Shown: positions 50,940-59,400, numbered from the stretch's first letter. The stretch: 64,000 nucleotides of DNA from Pilibacter termitis (GCF_900167335.1 NZ_FUXI01000010.1:1-64000); one strand, 5' to 3'. Made by a program: numbers and translations. The notes: a model not told the origin generated them from the letters alone.

Positions 50940-52969
50940 ATAATATCCGTCGCTCCTTTTAAAATTCCGTGTTTATTTTTGCGTAATCCTCTAAATGCTA
51001 AAAGATAAATCAAAGCAATTGCCCCGAGATATAAGGCGATAAATAGCAAGGCAAGTGAAAAAGTCTGAGTGAAAAATAGGCTAAACATTTCCACTAAAAC
51101 CAATAAAATCGGTAAAATCATTTGAAAACGCAAAATCGTCCAATGGAAATTTTTTCCAATAATCGTGCGAATAATGATTTGTTTACTGTAAAACTGCAAC
51201 TGCATTTTCAGAAAATCATAAATTACCAAAAGTTGAAACACAAACATTACCACAAGCAAGGCAATTCCTGAAATAAATTGTCTGTTTAAGTATTCGCTCA
51301 TTTCGTCTAGGTAACTTTTTACATTTACAAAATGATGTACATTATCTAGCACATTATGTTTTTTCGCTTTTTCTTGTAGTCCTTTTGCATAATAAAGTGC
51401 ATCAAATGTGAAGTTTTCAATCACAAAATTTGTATGATCATTTTGTGGCAATTTACTCCAATCAAAACTAACTAAAATACTGTCTGTTTTATCGCTATCA
51501 GGTAACGAAATCAGATTTTCATTTCCCATCATGAATAAGAAAAACGTTTGGTTGTTCGGGATAAACTGAACTGCTATATCTTTTTTATCTACCATATAAT
51601 CCAAACTATCTTGCACAATCAAATCTATTTCTTCTGTCCTATCACGATATTTTTCTGGAATTAAAATATTCACTATCTTTTCCTTATCAAATTGATATTG
51701 ATTGTTAGGATAGATTTTTTTATTTAACTCTAATACTTTTGGATTAATCGTATAAATTACTTGTGCCAATTTTTTATCAACAGAGACAAGTTTTGCTTCT
51801 TCCGTCTCTGGATTCCACACTGAAACCTCACCAAAATTACTTGCATGATCATGTGTTATTTTTGAGATAATGACCTCGTCAATGGAAAAACTTTTAGCAA
51901 AGTTCATTTGAGAGGACAGATTCGCTTTTTGTTCTTCAGGTGTTCCACTATTCTCCCCTAAGTCTCCCCACATGACACAACTATAATCTTTTGCCATTTC
52001 CCATTCCTTTGTCAAATGCTTTTGTGCAAGATATTTAGGATAATTTTTAGCAATCGTTGCCGTTTCAAGCGTTACAATAAACGTACTAATTGCAATAATC
52101 GCTAACCAAACAATTTGAATCGATTTCCCGCTTATTTTATTCTTTTGCACATCTGCAATTTTAGAGAACATCACTTGTAAGCCGAAAATAAAATGTGCCA
52201 ATGCTAAAATCAAAAGTAAAAGTATCGCAAACATCAAAATCGTTATCGCATAAGCAGTAATTTTGACACTGCCAAAATAGCCGAAGAAATAAGAGAAAAT
52301 AAAGCCAAAAATCGAAAGGCTACTTAATGTTACCGCCAAAGTTTTCAAAAAACGGGTGAAATTTTTCTTATGAAAAATCCCAAAACTTCGCTCAATAATC
52401 GTCTCTTTCATGCGACCAACTAAAAGAGCATACGCTACTACAAAAAACATCAAAAGCATTACGAAAAATGAAAGTGAATAAATACTTTCTCCCGTCAAGA
52501 AACTTGCCGCCACCATCCATGCAGGGGTTTCAAAGATTGCCACCTCTACATTTAATCGCTCAATCTCTTTTAATGCTTTCTCGCTTACATTTCCATTTAT
52601 ATAATAACTTCCTTGTGAAGTCGTTGTTTTCAATAGAATTTTATCCCTTGTATAAATCTCAGGACTGCTAAACGCTTGTTTTTCTTCACCAAATACATAC
52701 CCTAAATTTCGTCCTTTATCATCAATTACATTTTTAATAATATTGATTTTTTCGTTTTTTGCTATTTCTTCCATTTTCTTATAGAAAACTTCTGGATTGT
52801 CGAGTTTTTTATCATTCGTTTTTACTAGCCAAATTTGATTGGTCGGATACGGTGAAAACCCCATTTCTTCATTTAATAACTGCATTCCTCCAACTGCTAG
52901 TACACAAAACAGGAATGAAAAGATAATGAGTACAATTCTTTCTCTTAAAAAATTAATTACTTTTTTCAT
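50936..52969 (-). CDS. Bacteriocin-associated integral membrane protein (DUF1430-like, FtsX-type)
   Basis: This roughly 677-residue membrane protein has one N-terminal helix, a large extracellular region, three or four helices near residues 165-290, a second extracellular domain (about 320-570) and a closing group of helices. This is the plan of the putative immunity/export permease found in lactococcin 972 loci. It sits between the precursor genes and the ATPase. A frame opens at 53008; the ATG at 52969 with AAAGGGATAGT upstream is preferred. It may protect the producer or export the peptide. Confidence 0.87.
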   Translation of the reverse strand: MKKVINFLRERIVLIIFSFLFCVLAVGGMQLLNEEMGFSPYPTNQIWLVKTNDKKLDNPEVFYKKMEEIAKNEKINIIKNVIDDKGRNLGYVFGEEKQAFSSPEIYTRDKILLKTTTSQGSYYINGNVSEKALKEIERLNVEVAIFETPAWMVAASFLTGESIYSLSFFVMLLMFFVVAYALLVGRMKETIIERSFGIFHKKNFTRFLKTLAVTLSSLSIFGFIFSYFFGYFGSVKITAYAITILMFAILLLLILALAHFIFGLQVMFSKIADVQKNKISGKSIQIVWLAIIAISTFIVTLETATIAKNYPKYLAQKHLTKEWEMAKDYSCVMWGDLGENSGTPEEQKANLSSQMNFAKSFSIDEVIISKITHDHASNFGEVSVWNPETEEAKLVSVDKKLAQVIYTINPKVLELNKKIYPNNQYQFDKEKIVNILIPEKYRDRTEEIDLIVQDSLDYMVDKKDIAVQFIPNNQTFFLFMMGNENLISLPDSDKTDSILVSFDWSKLPQNDHTNFVIENFTFDALYYAKGLQEKAKKHNVLDNVHHFVNVKSYLDEMSEYLNRQFISGIALLVVMFVFQLLVIYDFLKMQLQFYSKQIIIRTIIGKNFHWTILRFQMILPILLVLVEMFSLFFTQTFSLALLFIALYLGAIALIYLLAFRGLRKNKHGILKGATDII

Positions 52970-53004
52970 ACTATCCCTTTCTTTCTTAATATTTTTTTGC
53001 AAGA

Positions 53005-53045
53005 ACATTTAGAATGGAGAGTTTTATCGACTCCACTCTAAATGT
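53005..53045 (-). terminator. Hairpin between bacteriocin precursor 2 and transporter genes
   Basis: ACATTTAGA with TGGAG pairs with CTCCA and CTCTAAATGT. On the minus strand an A/T stretch follows. It is a likely attenuator that keeps transporter expression below that of the precursors. Confidence 0.65.
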
Positions 53046-53063
53046 TTAGAAAACACTATTCTA

Positions 53064-53408
53064 TTAAAAAGAATATGTCCCCCAGTCTGGATAGATTTTT
53101 GTTCCCATATCCCAACCGTCCTGTCTATGTTCTGCTTTAGCTACACCATAATCCGACTTAGCGGATTTTCTGCCTACTCCATAACCATTGGTGCAATAAG
53201 CACGAGAACCATATCGTCTAGTATCTTTAACATAATAATGTGAATAGCAATAAGTAGCTCCATTTTTTGAGCTATGATTCCACTCATCAATCAACCAAGG
53301 GTGCGGGTTACTAACCGCAGCTGAAGCCGTTTGAGCTAGGGCAACTCCAAAAGTTGCGACTGCTACTGTTGTCAAAATAGATTTTTTCGTTAATTTTAGT
53401 GATTTTAT
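53064..53408 (-). CDS. Lactococcin-972-family bacteriocin precursor 2 (ATA at the start position)
   Basis: This secreted precursor has 114 residues if started at 53408. The signal peptide (LTTVAVATFGVALAQTASA) and mature part (HPWLIDEW, YCYSHYYVKDTRRYGSRAYC, KAEHRQDGWDM) parallel precursor 1 and the lactococcin 972 family, which blocks septum formation through lipid II. Aligned to precursor 1, the start codon is ATA, not ATG. The ribosome site AAAGGA is kept, seven bases upstream. The only standard start in frame is a TTG at 53375, which removes the positively charged beginning of the signal peptide and lacks a ribosome site. The gene may use a rare AUA start, be poorly expressed, or be silenced. 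The rest is intact. Confidence 0.75.
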   Translation of the reverse strand: MKSLKLTKKSILTTVAVATFGVALAQTASAAVSNPHPWLIDEWNHSSKNGATYCYSHYYVKDTRRYGSRAYCTNGYGVGRKSAKSDYGVAKAEHRQDGWDMGTKIYPDWGTYSF

Positions 53409-53446
53409 AAATAATTCCTTTTTCTTTTTTATTAAAGATATTAGAG

Positions 53447-53473
53447 GGAAGTGTAATCTCCCACTCTAATATC
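53447..53473 (-). terminator. Hairpin between the two bacteriocin precursors
   Basis: GATATTAGAG (53447-53456) pairs perfectly with CTCTAATATC (53464-53473). On the minus strand it is followed by an A/T-rich stretch. Both precursor genes are followed by similar hairpins, as expected after a tandem duplication. Confidence 0.65.
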
Positions 53474-53491
53474 AAAACGCTATACCTTTAT

Positions 53492-53836
53492 TTAAAATCC
53501 ATACACATTCCAACCGGGATAGATTTTACTTGCCATATCCCAACCGTCTTTTTTATGTGAAGTATAGGCTTTACCATAATCTTTTTTCTCGTATTTTCGT
53601 GTTACACCAAGACCATTGATACAGTAAGCAATAGAACCATATCGTCTACTATCCTTTACATAGTAGTTAGAATAAGCATTCGTAGAACCACTTGTTGAGC
53701 TATGATCCCATTCATCAATTAGCCAAGGGTGTGGATTGCTAATAGTGGCAGACGCCGTTTGAGATAAGGCAACTCCAAAAGTTGCAACTGCTACTGTTGT
53801 CAAGATAGATTTTTTCGTTAATTTTTGTACGTTCAT
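53492..53836 (-). CDS. Lactococcin-972-family bacteriocin precursor 1
   Basis: This 114-residue Sec-exported precursor has a signal peptide (KKSILTTVAVATFGVAL...SATIS, cleavage near residue 30). The mature part of about 84 residues is rich in Tyr, Ser and Gly with only one Cys. The segments YSNYYVKDSRRYGSIAYC, a K-rich middle and GWDMASKIYPGWNVYGF match the lactococcin 972 pattern. Such peptides are unmodified and bind lipid II. The ribosome site is AAGGAG. It is followed by its paralogue, then the permease-ATPase-accessory operon. An Rgg-type regulator gene nearby is a candidate controller. Confidence 0.85.
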   Translation of the reverse strand: MNVQKLTKKSILTTVAVATFGVALSQTASATISNPHPWLIDEWDHSSTSGSTNAYSNYYVKDSRRYGSIAYCINGLGVTRKYEKKDYGKAYTSHKKDGWDMASKIYPGWNVYGF

Positions 53837-54004
53837 GTTAAATTCTCCTTTAAATTCTTGTTATTTTTGTTTTCTTATTTTTCTATAAGTTTTTTAATGC
53901 CTTTGTAATTCGGTAAAATTTAACAACTTTTCTTAATATACCAAATTACATCATAAATTTCCATAAATATCTGTGGAAAATATGCGTTTCTACATTTTCT
54001 TTCC

Positions 54005-54277
54005 CTACATCACCCCTTTCAAGCAAGAGCTCTCTTTTGACTCTTTCTTTTTTCCTCCAAGCTCTACCACACCTAACTCTTTTGGAACTCCTTTGGGCAG
54101 ATGAAGTTTTTTCGTTTGATTCTCTTTTAAAGAAAAGACAATTCCTGTCTTGCCATTTTCGACTGTTTTAAACAATCGTTTTTTCTGTTGAAGATTGGAA
54201 ACCACCAGTCGTATATCTATTCCATTTTCTTCAATTTGTGTTTTTGTATCTGGTGGCTTGAAAACTTTGTTATCCAT
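54005..54277 (-). CDS. Hypothetical small charged protein
   Basis: I do not recognise this 90-residue protein. It has no signal peptide and is rich in Lys and Glu, with a possible beta-rich centre (IDIRLVVSNLQQKKRLFK; KTGIVFSL) and a Lys/Ser-rich tail. It has a very good ribosome site (AGGAGGTAAGAA before ATG), which argues that it is real. It lies between the bacteriocin precursors and the divergent Rgg-type regulator, so it may belong to the bacteriocin locus. Confidence 0.6.
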   Translation of the reverse strand: MDNKVFKPPDTKTQIEENGIDIRLVVSNLQQKKRLFKTVENGKTGIVFSLKENQTKKLHLPKGVPKELGVVELGGKKKESKESSCLKGVM

Positions 54278-54475
54278 TTCTTACCTCCTCATTTTTTAAT
54301 TACTCTTCCCACCACGGAAAAGATTTCAATAGATTTGAAAAAAAATCAAAGCAAAACATTCTATCCCTCCATTCGACTAAGTTCTAGCTTTTTATAAGTT
54401 CTTTTGTTTTACAAGACATATTATGCCAAGAAACCAAAAACCTCACCACCCCATGCAAGGGCTTGACATTTTCGC

Positions 54476-54504
54476 TTGATTATGATTCAGGGTTCTGATA
54501 CAAT
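54476..54504 (+). promoter_or_regulatory. Promoter of the Rgg-type regulator
   Basis: TTGATT (54476-54481), 17-bp spacer and TACAAT (54499-54504), about 32 bases before the start codon. Confidence 0.6.
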
Positions 54505-54536
54505 AAATATAAGGTTATTACAAAGGCGGTGAACAA

Positions 54537-55454
54537 ATGAATTTAGGGAATATTGGAGAAAAAATTCGATTGTTACGTGAGAAAAAAGGGATTTCCAGAG
54601 AAACGGTATGCGAGGACGAAAGAGATTTAACGTACAAACAGCTTGGCAGAATTGAACGAGGCGAGTCAAGACCGACACTTGAAACACTCGCTTTTATCGC
54701 TCAACAACTAGATGTAGATATTGCAGACCTCCTCTCTGAGAAAAAAGAATTGCCAAAAAGATATTTGGAATTAAAAAACTTATTGTTTCGTGGGATCAAA
54801 GTCTATCAAAACGAAGAAAGGGCTGAAACCGTAGACGAACAATTTGATGAAATTTACAACAACTATTTTGAAGATTTACCACGATACGAACAGGATACAA
54901 TCGAATTAAAACAAATTTTGCATGATATGACGTTGACGAAAACGGCAGGTTCTGCAGAAGAAATAATAGCGGAATCTTTTGATCGTGTTTACAAAAAAGA
55001 CGACCTTGACTTGAATGATTTTCTTATAATTAAACTCTACTTTAACTTATCGATTTTAAAAAATGAAGTGGATACAGAGGAAGTGAAAACTTTATCTCAA
55101 AAAGTGATTGAAAAAATCGAAAGTGCTATCGACCTTGAACTTCTCGTTATCGGCTCTATTCTCACATCTATTGCTATCATTTTAATAGAGAAAAAAAACT
55201 ATGAGGAATTGCTGAAAATTATAGAGATTGGTGAAAAATTACGAAAAAAGACACTGGACTTTCGTTCAAAACCTGTTTTTTGTATGCTAAAAGGAAAATG
55301 CATCTTATTCCACCAAAAAGACCCCGAGTTAGCCAAACAACACTACCAAGAGGCTATCACCTCAGCAGAAATGCTGGAAGATAGTTTCCTTTCAGAGAAA
55401 ATAAAAGAAGAATTGCGTAATGATTTGATTGAATATAACGCTTTATTTAGCTAA
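54537..55454 (+). CDS. Rgg/PlcR-type transcriptional regulator (HTH plus TPR-like repeats)
   Basis: This 305-residue protein has an N-terminal XRE helix-turn-helix (residues 5-62, with IRLLREKKGISRETVCED and YKQLGRIERGESRPTLETLAFIAQQL) and then helical hairpin repeats to the end. This fold (Rgg, PrgX, PlcR) senses short intracellular peptides. No cognate peptide gene was recognised close by. It stands between the bacteriocin locus and an MFS exporter and could regulate either. The start has GGCGGTGAACAA before ATG. Confidence 0.85.
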   Translation: MNLGNIGEKIRLLREKKGISRETVCEDERDLTYKQLGRIERGESRPTLETLAFIAQQLDVDIADLLSEKKELPKRYLELKNLLFRGIKVYQNEERAETVDEQFDEIYNNYFEDLPRYEQDTIELKQILHDMTLTKTAGSAEEIIAESFDRVYKKDDLDLNDFLIIKLYFNLSILKNEVDTEEVKTLSQKVIEKIESAIDLELLVIGSILTSIAIILIEKKNYEELLKIIEIGEKLRKKTLDFRSKPVFCMLKGKCILFHQKDPELAKQHYQEAITSAEMLEDSFLSEKIKEELRNDLIEYNALFS

Positions 55455-55490
55455 GAACTCCTAAACAAAATTTTTAGGAGTTCTTAAAGT
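55454..55490. terminator. Bidirectional terminator between regulator and MFS genes
   Basis: AAGAACTCCTAAA and TTTAGGAGTTCTT form a strong perfect stem between convergent 3' ends. Confidence 0.9.
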
Positions 55491-55491
55491 T

Positions 55492-56682
55492 TTATTCACT
55501 ACCACTCTTTCTAAGAGGGCTTAAAAATGCAAAAACACCTGCGAAAAATCGAATGGTTCCTGCAAAAAGAATAATGAGATAAATTGAATAATTTAGACTG
55601 ATTAGTTTACCACCTAAAAACGCTCCTACTGGGATTGCTAGATAAGAAATCATGCGTGTCACACTTACTACTCTACCTAAAATATTTTGTGGAACAATTC
55701 TTTGCCGCAATGAAAAGTAAGAGATAACATTAATATTCCCGCATAAGTTACTTAACCCCATAACAACACCGATATAAATATAATTTGTGGCATTAAATAA
55801 CAACAGCGTAAACACTCCTGCACACATGGTGCTAACAGAAATAACAAAACCTGCCTTAAATTTCTCGTTTAATTTCGGTGCTAAAAATGCACCTAATATC
55901 GCACCAATTCCTGATATAGATAAAATCAAACCATACTGAAACGAGCTGTATTGTAAAATATCCGTGATAAAATAGACTAAATTCGATTGAAACATATTGA
56001 TTCCTAAATTGGTAAACAAAAAGAGAACTGCACCAGATAAAATAACTTTATTTTCCATTACATACGCTATGCCGTCTTTTACATCATTGAGTGCAGATGA
56101 TTTTTTATCGGTTGATTGAATAACATCATCTTCGTTAATAAATAAGACAAATATTCCTGCCAGCAGATAACCTGCTGCATTCACCCACAATGAGTTTTCA
56201 GGAGTAAAATAAAGCAATAAAACACCACTAATCATTGGTCCAATTAAATTTAGCGTGTTATCCACTAACTGAATGCCCGCATTCGCTTTCGCCAAGTTCT
56301 TTTTCTCAACCGTTAACGGTAACAAACTTTGAAAGGAAGGGTGTATCAATGGCTCCGTTGAAGAAAGTAAAAAAGTCAAGAAATAGATAACGACAATTTC
56401 TATCTTTGAGCTTTGTAATGAAATAATCAGCAATGTTAAGAAAAATAACGAGATAAAGTGACCATATGAAATAATTCTACTTTTCTTTATTTTATCTGCT
56501 AAAACTCCACCCAAGATTGAAAACAGTATCCACGGAATAAACGTGATACCGTAAAGTGTCGCCATGTGATACGCAGACCCCGTTTTTTGAAAAACCAAAA
56601 TCGGCAAAGCAATTTTTCTAAGCCAATCCCCCACATTAGAAATACAAAAACTCCCCCATAATAATTTGTATGATTTGGTCAT
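55492..56682 (-). CDS. MFS efflux transporter (MefA/MacAB-partner-like branch)
   Basis: This 396-residue membrane protein has about twelve helices and major facilitator signatures: GDWLRKIALPILVFQKTGSA at the start, GGVLADKIKKSRII as motif A near residue 60, and SGIGAILGAFLAPKL as the second-half counterpart. The branch is that of macrolide and small-drug exporters; the substrate is unknown. Its promoter overlaps a perfect palindrome, so it is probably controlled by a repressor. It may export or protect against the bacteriocin or another drug. Ribosome site AAGGAG. Confidence 0.87.
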   Translation of the reverse strand: MTKSYKLLWGSFCISNVGDWLRKIALPILVFQKTGSAYHMATLYGITFIPWILFSILGGVLADKIKKSRIISYGHFISLFFLTLLIISLQSSKIEIVVIYFLTFLLSSTEPLIHPSFQSLLPLTVEKKNLAKANAGIQLVDNTLNLIGPMISGVLLLYFTPENSLWVNAAGYLLAGIFVLFINEDDVIQSTDKKSSALNDVKDGIAYVMENKVILSGAVLFLFTNLGINMFQSNLVYFITDILQYSSFQYGLILSISGIGAILGAFLAPKLNEKFKAGFVISVSTMCAGVFTLLLFNATNYIYIGVVMGLSNLCGNINVISYFSLRQRIVPQNILGRVVSVTRMISYLAIPVGAFLGGKLISLNYSIYLIILFAGTIRFFAGVFAFLSPLRKSGSE

Positions 56683-56853
56683 TTATTTCTCCTTATGATG
56701 TCCGCAAACTTTACAATGTTCATCTTAGGACGCACATTTAAAATATCCATATAATGCTGTTTCGGCAACGCTAGAATTTGATAGCAGTTTTTGTCAACAT
56801 ATGCAATTCTCCTTCCTATAGGTGATATTCAAGTGAGATTTTTGTTTTACTTG

Positions 56854-56888
56854 AATATAATATTAGCAAATATTATATTTTCTGTCAA
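56854..56888 (-). promoter_or_regulatory. MFS promoter with overlapping palindromic operator
   Basis: On the minus strand TTGACA (56888-56883), 17-bp spacer, TAATAT (56865-56860). A perfect inverted repeat AATATAATATT/AATATTATATT (56854-56864 and 56869-56879, loop AGCA) covers the spacer and -10. This is a classic repressor arrangement. The rest of the 565-base gap (56683-57247) is AT-rich and holds nothing else I can support. Confidence 0.7.
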
Positions 56889-57247
56889 AATAAACAATTG
56901 TTAAAATACAATAAGAACTGATGAGTTAGAAAGCCAAGAATAAATTATTTTTAATTACATTCGATAAGAAAGTATTAAAAATAAAGAATAGCAACCAATT
57001 AGTAAGAGAACCCCCATTATATAACATCTTTCATTTATTTTATAAAATAAGAACCAAGTACATGAAAAGGTTTGCGAAATTTGGTAGAATTTGCGGTATT
57101 CCATAGATATAAGTGAAATACTTCAAAAAAAAAGAATTATCTTTATTTCCACCAACACCCCAAAATTTCCAAGCAAATTCCTTGAACATTATCAAAGAAA
57201 ATCATACCTTTAAAGTAGATGAATCTGAAAAAGGAATGGTATTGAAT

Positions 57248-58147
57248 ATGACGAAAAAACAATTTGTTGAACTTACCGAAATTTACAATTTGCCGATTAA
57301 TTTTTTTCTATTTATCATTGGTATGAGTTATTCACTGGCGAATTTTCACGTGTTTTTTAATTGGCGGGTAGTGCTTTTTGCTTGTGTGTTGTCGTTGATT
57401 TATATTGCGACAAATATTCACAACAATTACCACGATTTTCAAAATGCAAAATTGGTGAGTTATAAGGAGAAGAGCAATATTATTGGACGAGAAAATTTGA
57501 ATTTGTCGCTTGTGCGACAATATATGACGTTCTTTTTCGCTCTTGCGTTTATTCTTGGGGCAATTCTTGTTTATTTTACCGATTTTCCAACACTTCTCCT
57601 CGGCTCTTTTGGTTTTTTTGTTGCGTGGAAATACTCTGCGGGGAAATTTTCCATTCATAGCACACCACTTGCTGAGACGTTACCAGCTTTTATGAGTGGC
57701 GTAAGTATTCCAATGATTACAGCTCATATGGCAAGTTTCAACGTGAAAAATACTCCGTTTTTCGAGTGGAGAATGTTCCTTGTCTTTTTGCCTGCGATGC
57801 TTTGTGTACTAATTGGGCTTTTGTGCAATAATACGTGTGATTTAGAAGAAGATATTGAAAACGGTCGAAAAACGCTAGTTTATTATATAGGAAAGAAAGT
57901 TGCAGTTTTCTTGTTAAACATACTTTATCTTGTTATTTTTTGCTTGATGATTGTAAATGTGTTGTTAGGATTTTTACCCTTCCTTGCTATTTTTGCTCTA
58001 CTTCTTGCTATTTTACCAACACTTCGTGCGTTGAAAATTTATCAATCACTACAAAGCAAAAAAGAAACCTATCCGCTCATCATGAAAAGCATTTCCATTT
58101 TCCTCATGAGCTATGCTCTATTTTATTTTCTGGGGGTTGTTTTTTAG
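57248..58147 (+). CDS. menA: UbiA-family prenyltransferase (MenA-like)
   Basis: This roughly 299-residue membrane enzyme has eight or nine helices. The first Asp-rich motif is NIHNNYHDFQNA (N-x-x-x-x-x-D type) and the second NNTCDLEEDIENGRKT, the pattern of MenA, which joins the polyprenyl chain to dihydroxynaphthoate in menaquinone synthesis. Other demethylmenaquinone-type quinones are possible. The frame is open from a GTG at 57113, but those residues (polar, Pro-rich) do not look like the family; the ATG at 57248 does. It could supply quinone for the cytochrome bd oxidase. No other men gene is nearby. Confidence 0.82.
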   Translation: MTKKQFVELTEIYNLPINFFLFIIGMSYSLANFHVFFNWRVVLFACVLSLIYIATNIHNNYHDFQNAKLVSYKEKSNIIGRENLNLSLVRQYMTFFFALAFILGAILVYFTDFPTLLLGSFGFFVAWKYSAGKFSIHSTPLAETLPAFMSGVSIPMITAHMASFNVKNTPFFEWRMFLVFLPAMLCVLIGLLCNNTCDLEEDIENGRKTLVYYIGKKVAVFLLNILYLVIFCLMIVNVLLGFLPFLAIFALLLAILPTLRALKIYQSLQSKKETYPLIMKSISIFLMSYALFYFLGVVF

Positions 58148-58190
58148 TTTTAAACGAAGTGGTGAACAGTGTTCAATCCCCAACACTCAA

Positions 58191-58240
58191 GAACAACAGA
58201 GCCCTAAGGACTAAAAATCCCTTAGAGCTTTGTTGTTTTA
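58191..58240. terminator. Bidirectional terminator after menA
   Basis: AACAACAGAGC and CTAAGG pair with CCTTAG and GCTTTGTTGTT, giving a long stem between convergent genes. Confidence 0.8.
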
Positions 58241-58247
58241 TAAGGCT

Positions 58248-58778
58248 TTAGCTTTTGATGTCCATCTTTCTCAAAAGTTTCACGAAAATAGGTGTTAAAA
58301 TGAAGTAAAACGCTCCATTTCCCAAAGCATGAAGTGTATCAAAACTCAAGCCTTGGAAATAGTACACCCAAAAGTTTGTAAAACCAAACATTTTCATACT
58401 GATAAGTGAAATAATAAAACCGTAAAGAAAGCCTGAAAACACGCTGACGACAATTTGCAAAGCGAAAAATCTGCGATACCATGCAAACTGAGCAAGCACG
58501 CCGACAAAACAAATAACCACCGTATAACTAACGATTTGTGAAATCGTCCACACACCCATTCCCAAATAAAGATTGGTCGTTATCACGGATAAAATGCAAA
58601 CGATGATTCCTCTTATTACCCCGAGTTTCAGGGTGAGAATGAGAAAAATTGCCGTCATAGGCTGAATATTTGGCAAAAATTGGAAAAATATCCGTCCTAC
58701 TGTCGCCGCTGCAATCATCAACGATAAATAGGCGATTTCTTTTACCGAAAAAAAGCTGACAGCACTAGATTTTGGCAT
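58248..58778 (-). CDS. ECF transporter S component, predicted cobalamin-specific
   Basis: This roughly 176-residue membrane protein has five or six helices: AYLSLMIAAATVGRIFF near the start, and LPNIQPMTAIFLILTLKLGVIRGI, an S-component hallmark. It captures a vitamin and docks on the shared EcfAAT energising module, which is not in the window. A cobalamin riboswitch upstream of the operon and the co-transcribed DUF4430 lipoprotein point to cobalamin (CbrT-like). The ATG at 58778 overlaps the lipoprotein gene by 14 bases; a start at 58802 is less likely. Confidence 0.82.
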   Translation of the reverse strand: MPKSSAVSFFSVKEIAYLSLMIAAATVGRIFFQFLPNIQPMTAIFLILTLKLGVIRGIIVCILSVITTNLYLGMGVWTISQIVSYTVVICFVGVLAQFAWYRRFFALQIVVSVFSGFLYGFIISLISMKMFGFTNFWVYYFQGLSFDTLHALGNGAFYFILTPIFVKLLRKMDIKS

Positions 58779-59157
58779 AGGTAAACACGACCTTATCACC
58801 ATTTTTCAAAATCGTCTCTCCTGCACCTAATTCTGCCATTTTGTCATTGATTTTATACATCCAATAACATCCTTTTTCAGCATCTTGCTTGACACCAGCA
58901 ATCTCTGTAATCATGCCTTTGTCATCTGCCACCTCAAAGTTTGCCTTTAGCACTTCTAGCAAATTTTCATCTTCTTTAAAAGTTACTTCTTTGCTTGCAA
59001 TCTCTTTTTCTTCTTGAATAAGAGTAATCGTTGCTTTCAGCTCTGATTTTTCAGCTGTTTTGGTCTCCTCAGTGCTTGTTTGCGTTTTACTTGTCGCACA
59101 ACCTGTCACTACAAATAAACTTACGGCAAGCATTGTTCCTACAAAAAATTTCCTCAT
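58765..59157 (-). CDS. DUF4430 (transcobalamin-like) lipoprotein
   Basis: This 130-residue lipoprotein has signal peptide and lipobox VTGC, a Thr/Lys/Glu-rich linker, then a DUF4430 domain (about 50-130) with LLEVLKANF, GCYWMYKINDKMAELGAGE and DKVVFTYAKI at the end. This fold is related to the C-terminal domain of animal transcobalamin. It may catch cobalamin outside the cell and pass it to the S component. The ATG at 59157 has GGAGGG upstream; the frame opens at 59199. A B12 riboswitch and terminator lie just upstream. Confidence 0.87.
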   Translation of the reverse strand: MRKFFVGTMLAVSLFVVTGCATSKTQTSTEETKTAEKSELKATITLIQEEKEIASKEVTFKEDENLLEVLKANFEVADDKGMITEIAGVKQDAEKGCYWMYKINDKMAELGAGETILKNGDKVVFTYAKI

Positions 59158-59249
59158 TGGTAAAATCCCTCCGTTTTTCGTTTTTTTCGGATCACTCAAA
59201 AATTTCGTTTGGTTATTTTGGAGTGTTCCTTATCTATTCAAACAAAAAA

Positions 59250-59275
59250 CTAGAGTACCTCAAAAGATACTCTAG
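59250..59275 (-). terminator. Riboswitch-controlled terminator
   Basis: CTAGAGTA (59250-59257) pairs with TACTCTAG (59268-59275), followed on the minus strand by TTTTTT. It lies just downstream of the B12 aptamer and before the DUF4430 gene, as for an OFF switch. Confidence 0.88.
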
Positions 59276-59398
59276 CCCTTTGCTAGAAAACACCTTTTTC
59301 CCTGATACAGTGTGTTTCAGCTAGAACCGAGGGTCTGACTTCGTTTGCACGTCACAGTAGAAAAGGGGCTGTAAAGGATTTTCACCTTATTCCTCTTG
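59276..59398 (-). promoter_or_regulatory. Cobalamin (B12) riboswitch aptamer
   Basis: Reading the minus strand, the leader contains GGTGAAAATCC, then ACAGCCCC, CTACTGTGACG and AACGAAGTCAGACC, in the order of the cobalamin aptamer. CTACTGTGA replaces the commoner GCCACTGTGA, and GTCAGA replaces the usual GCCAGG. A terminator follows. It starts immediately after the acetate kinase stop codon, so transcription may come from its own promoter or read through from ackA. It controls the DUF4430 and ECF genes. Confidence 0.85.
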
Positions 59399-59400
59399 GT

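Noticed and set aside
54463-54468. TTGACA as -35 of the Rgg-type gene
   Set aside because: No -10 box lies 16-18 bp downstream. The TTGATT at 54476 with TACAAT 17 bp later fits better.
57113-57247. N-terminal extension of the MenA-like protein from a GTG start
   Set aside because: The 45 residues are polar and Pro-rich, lack a ribosome site and do not look like the family. The ATG at 57248 gives the usual start before the first helix.
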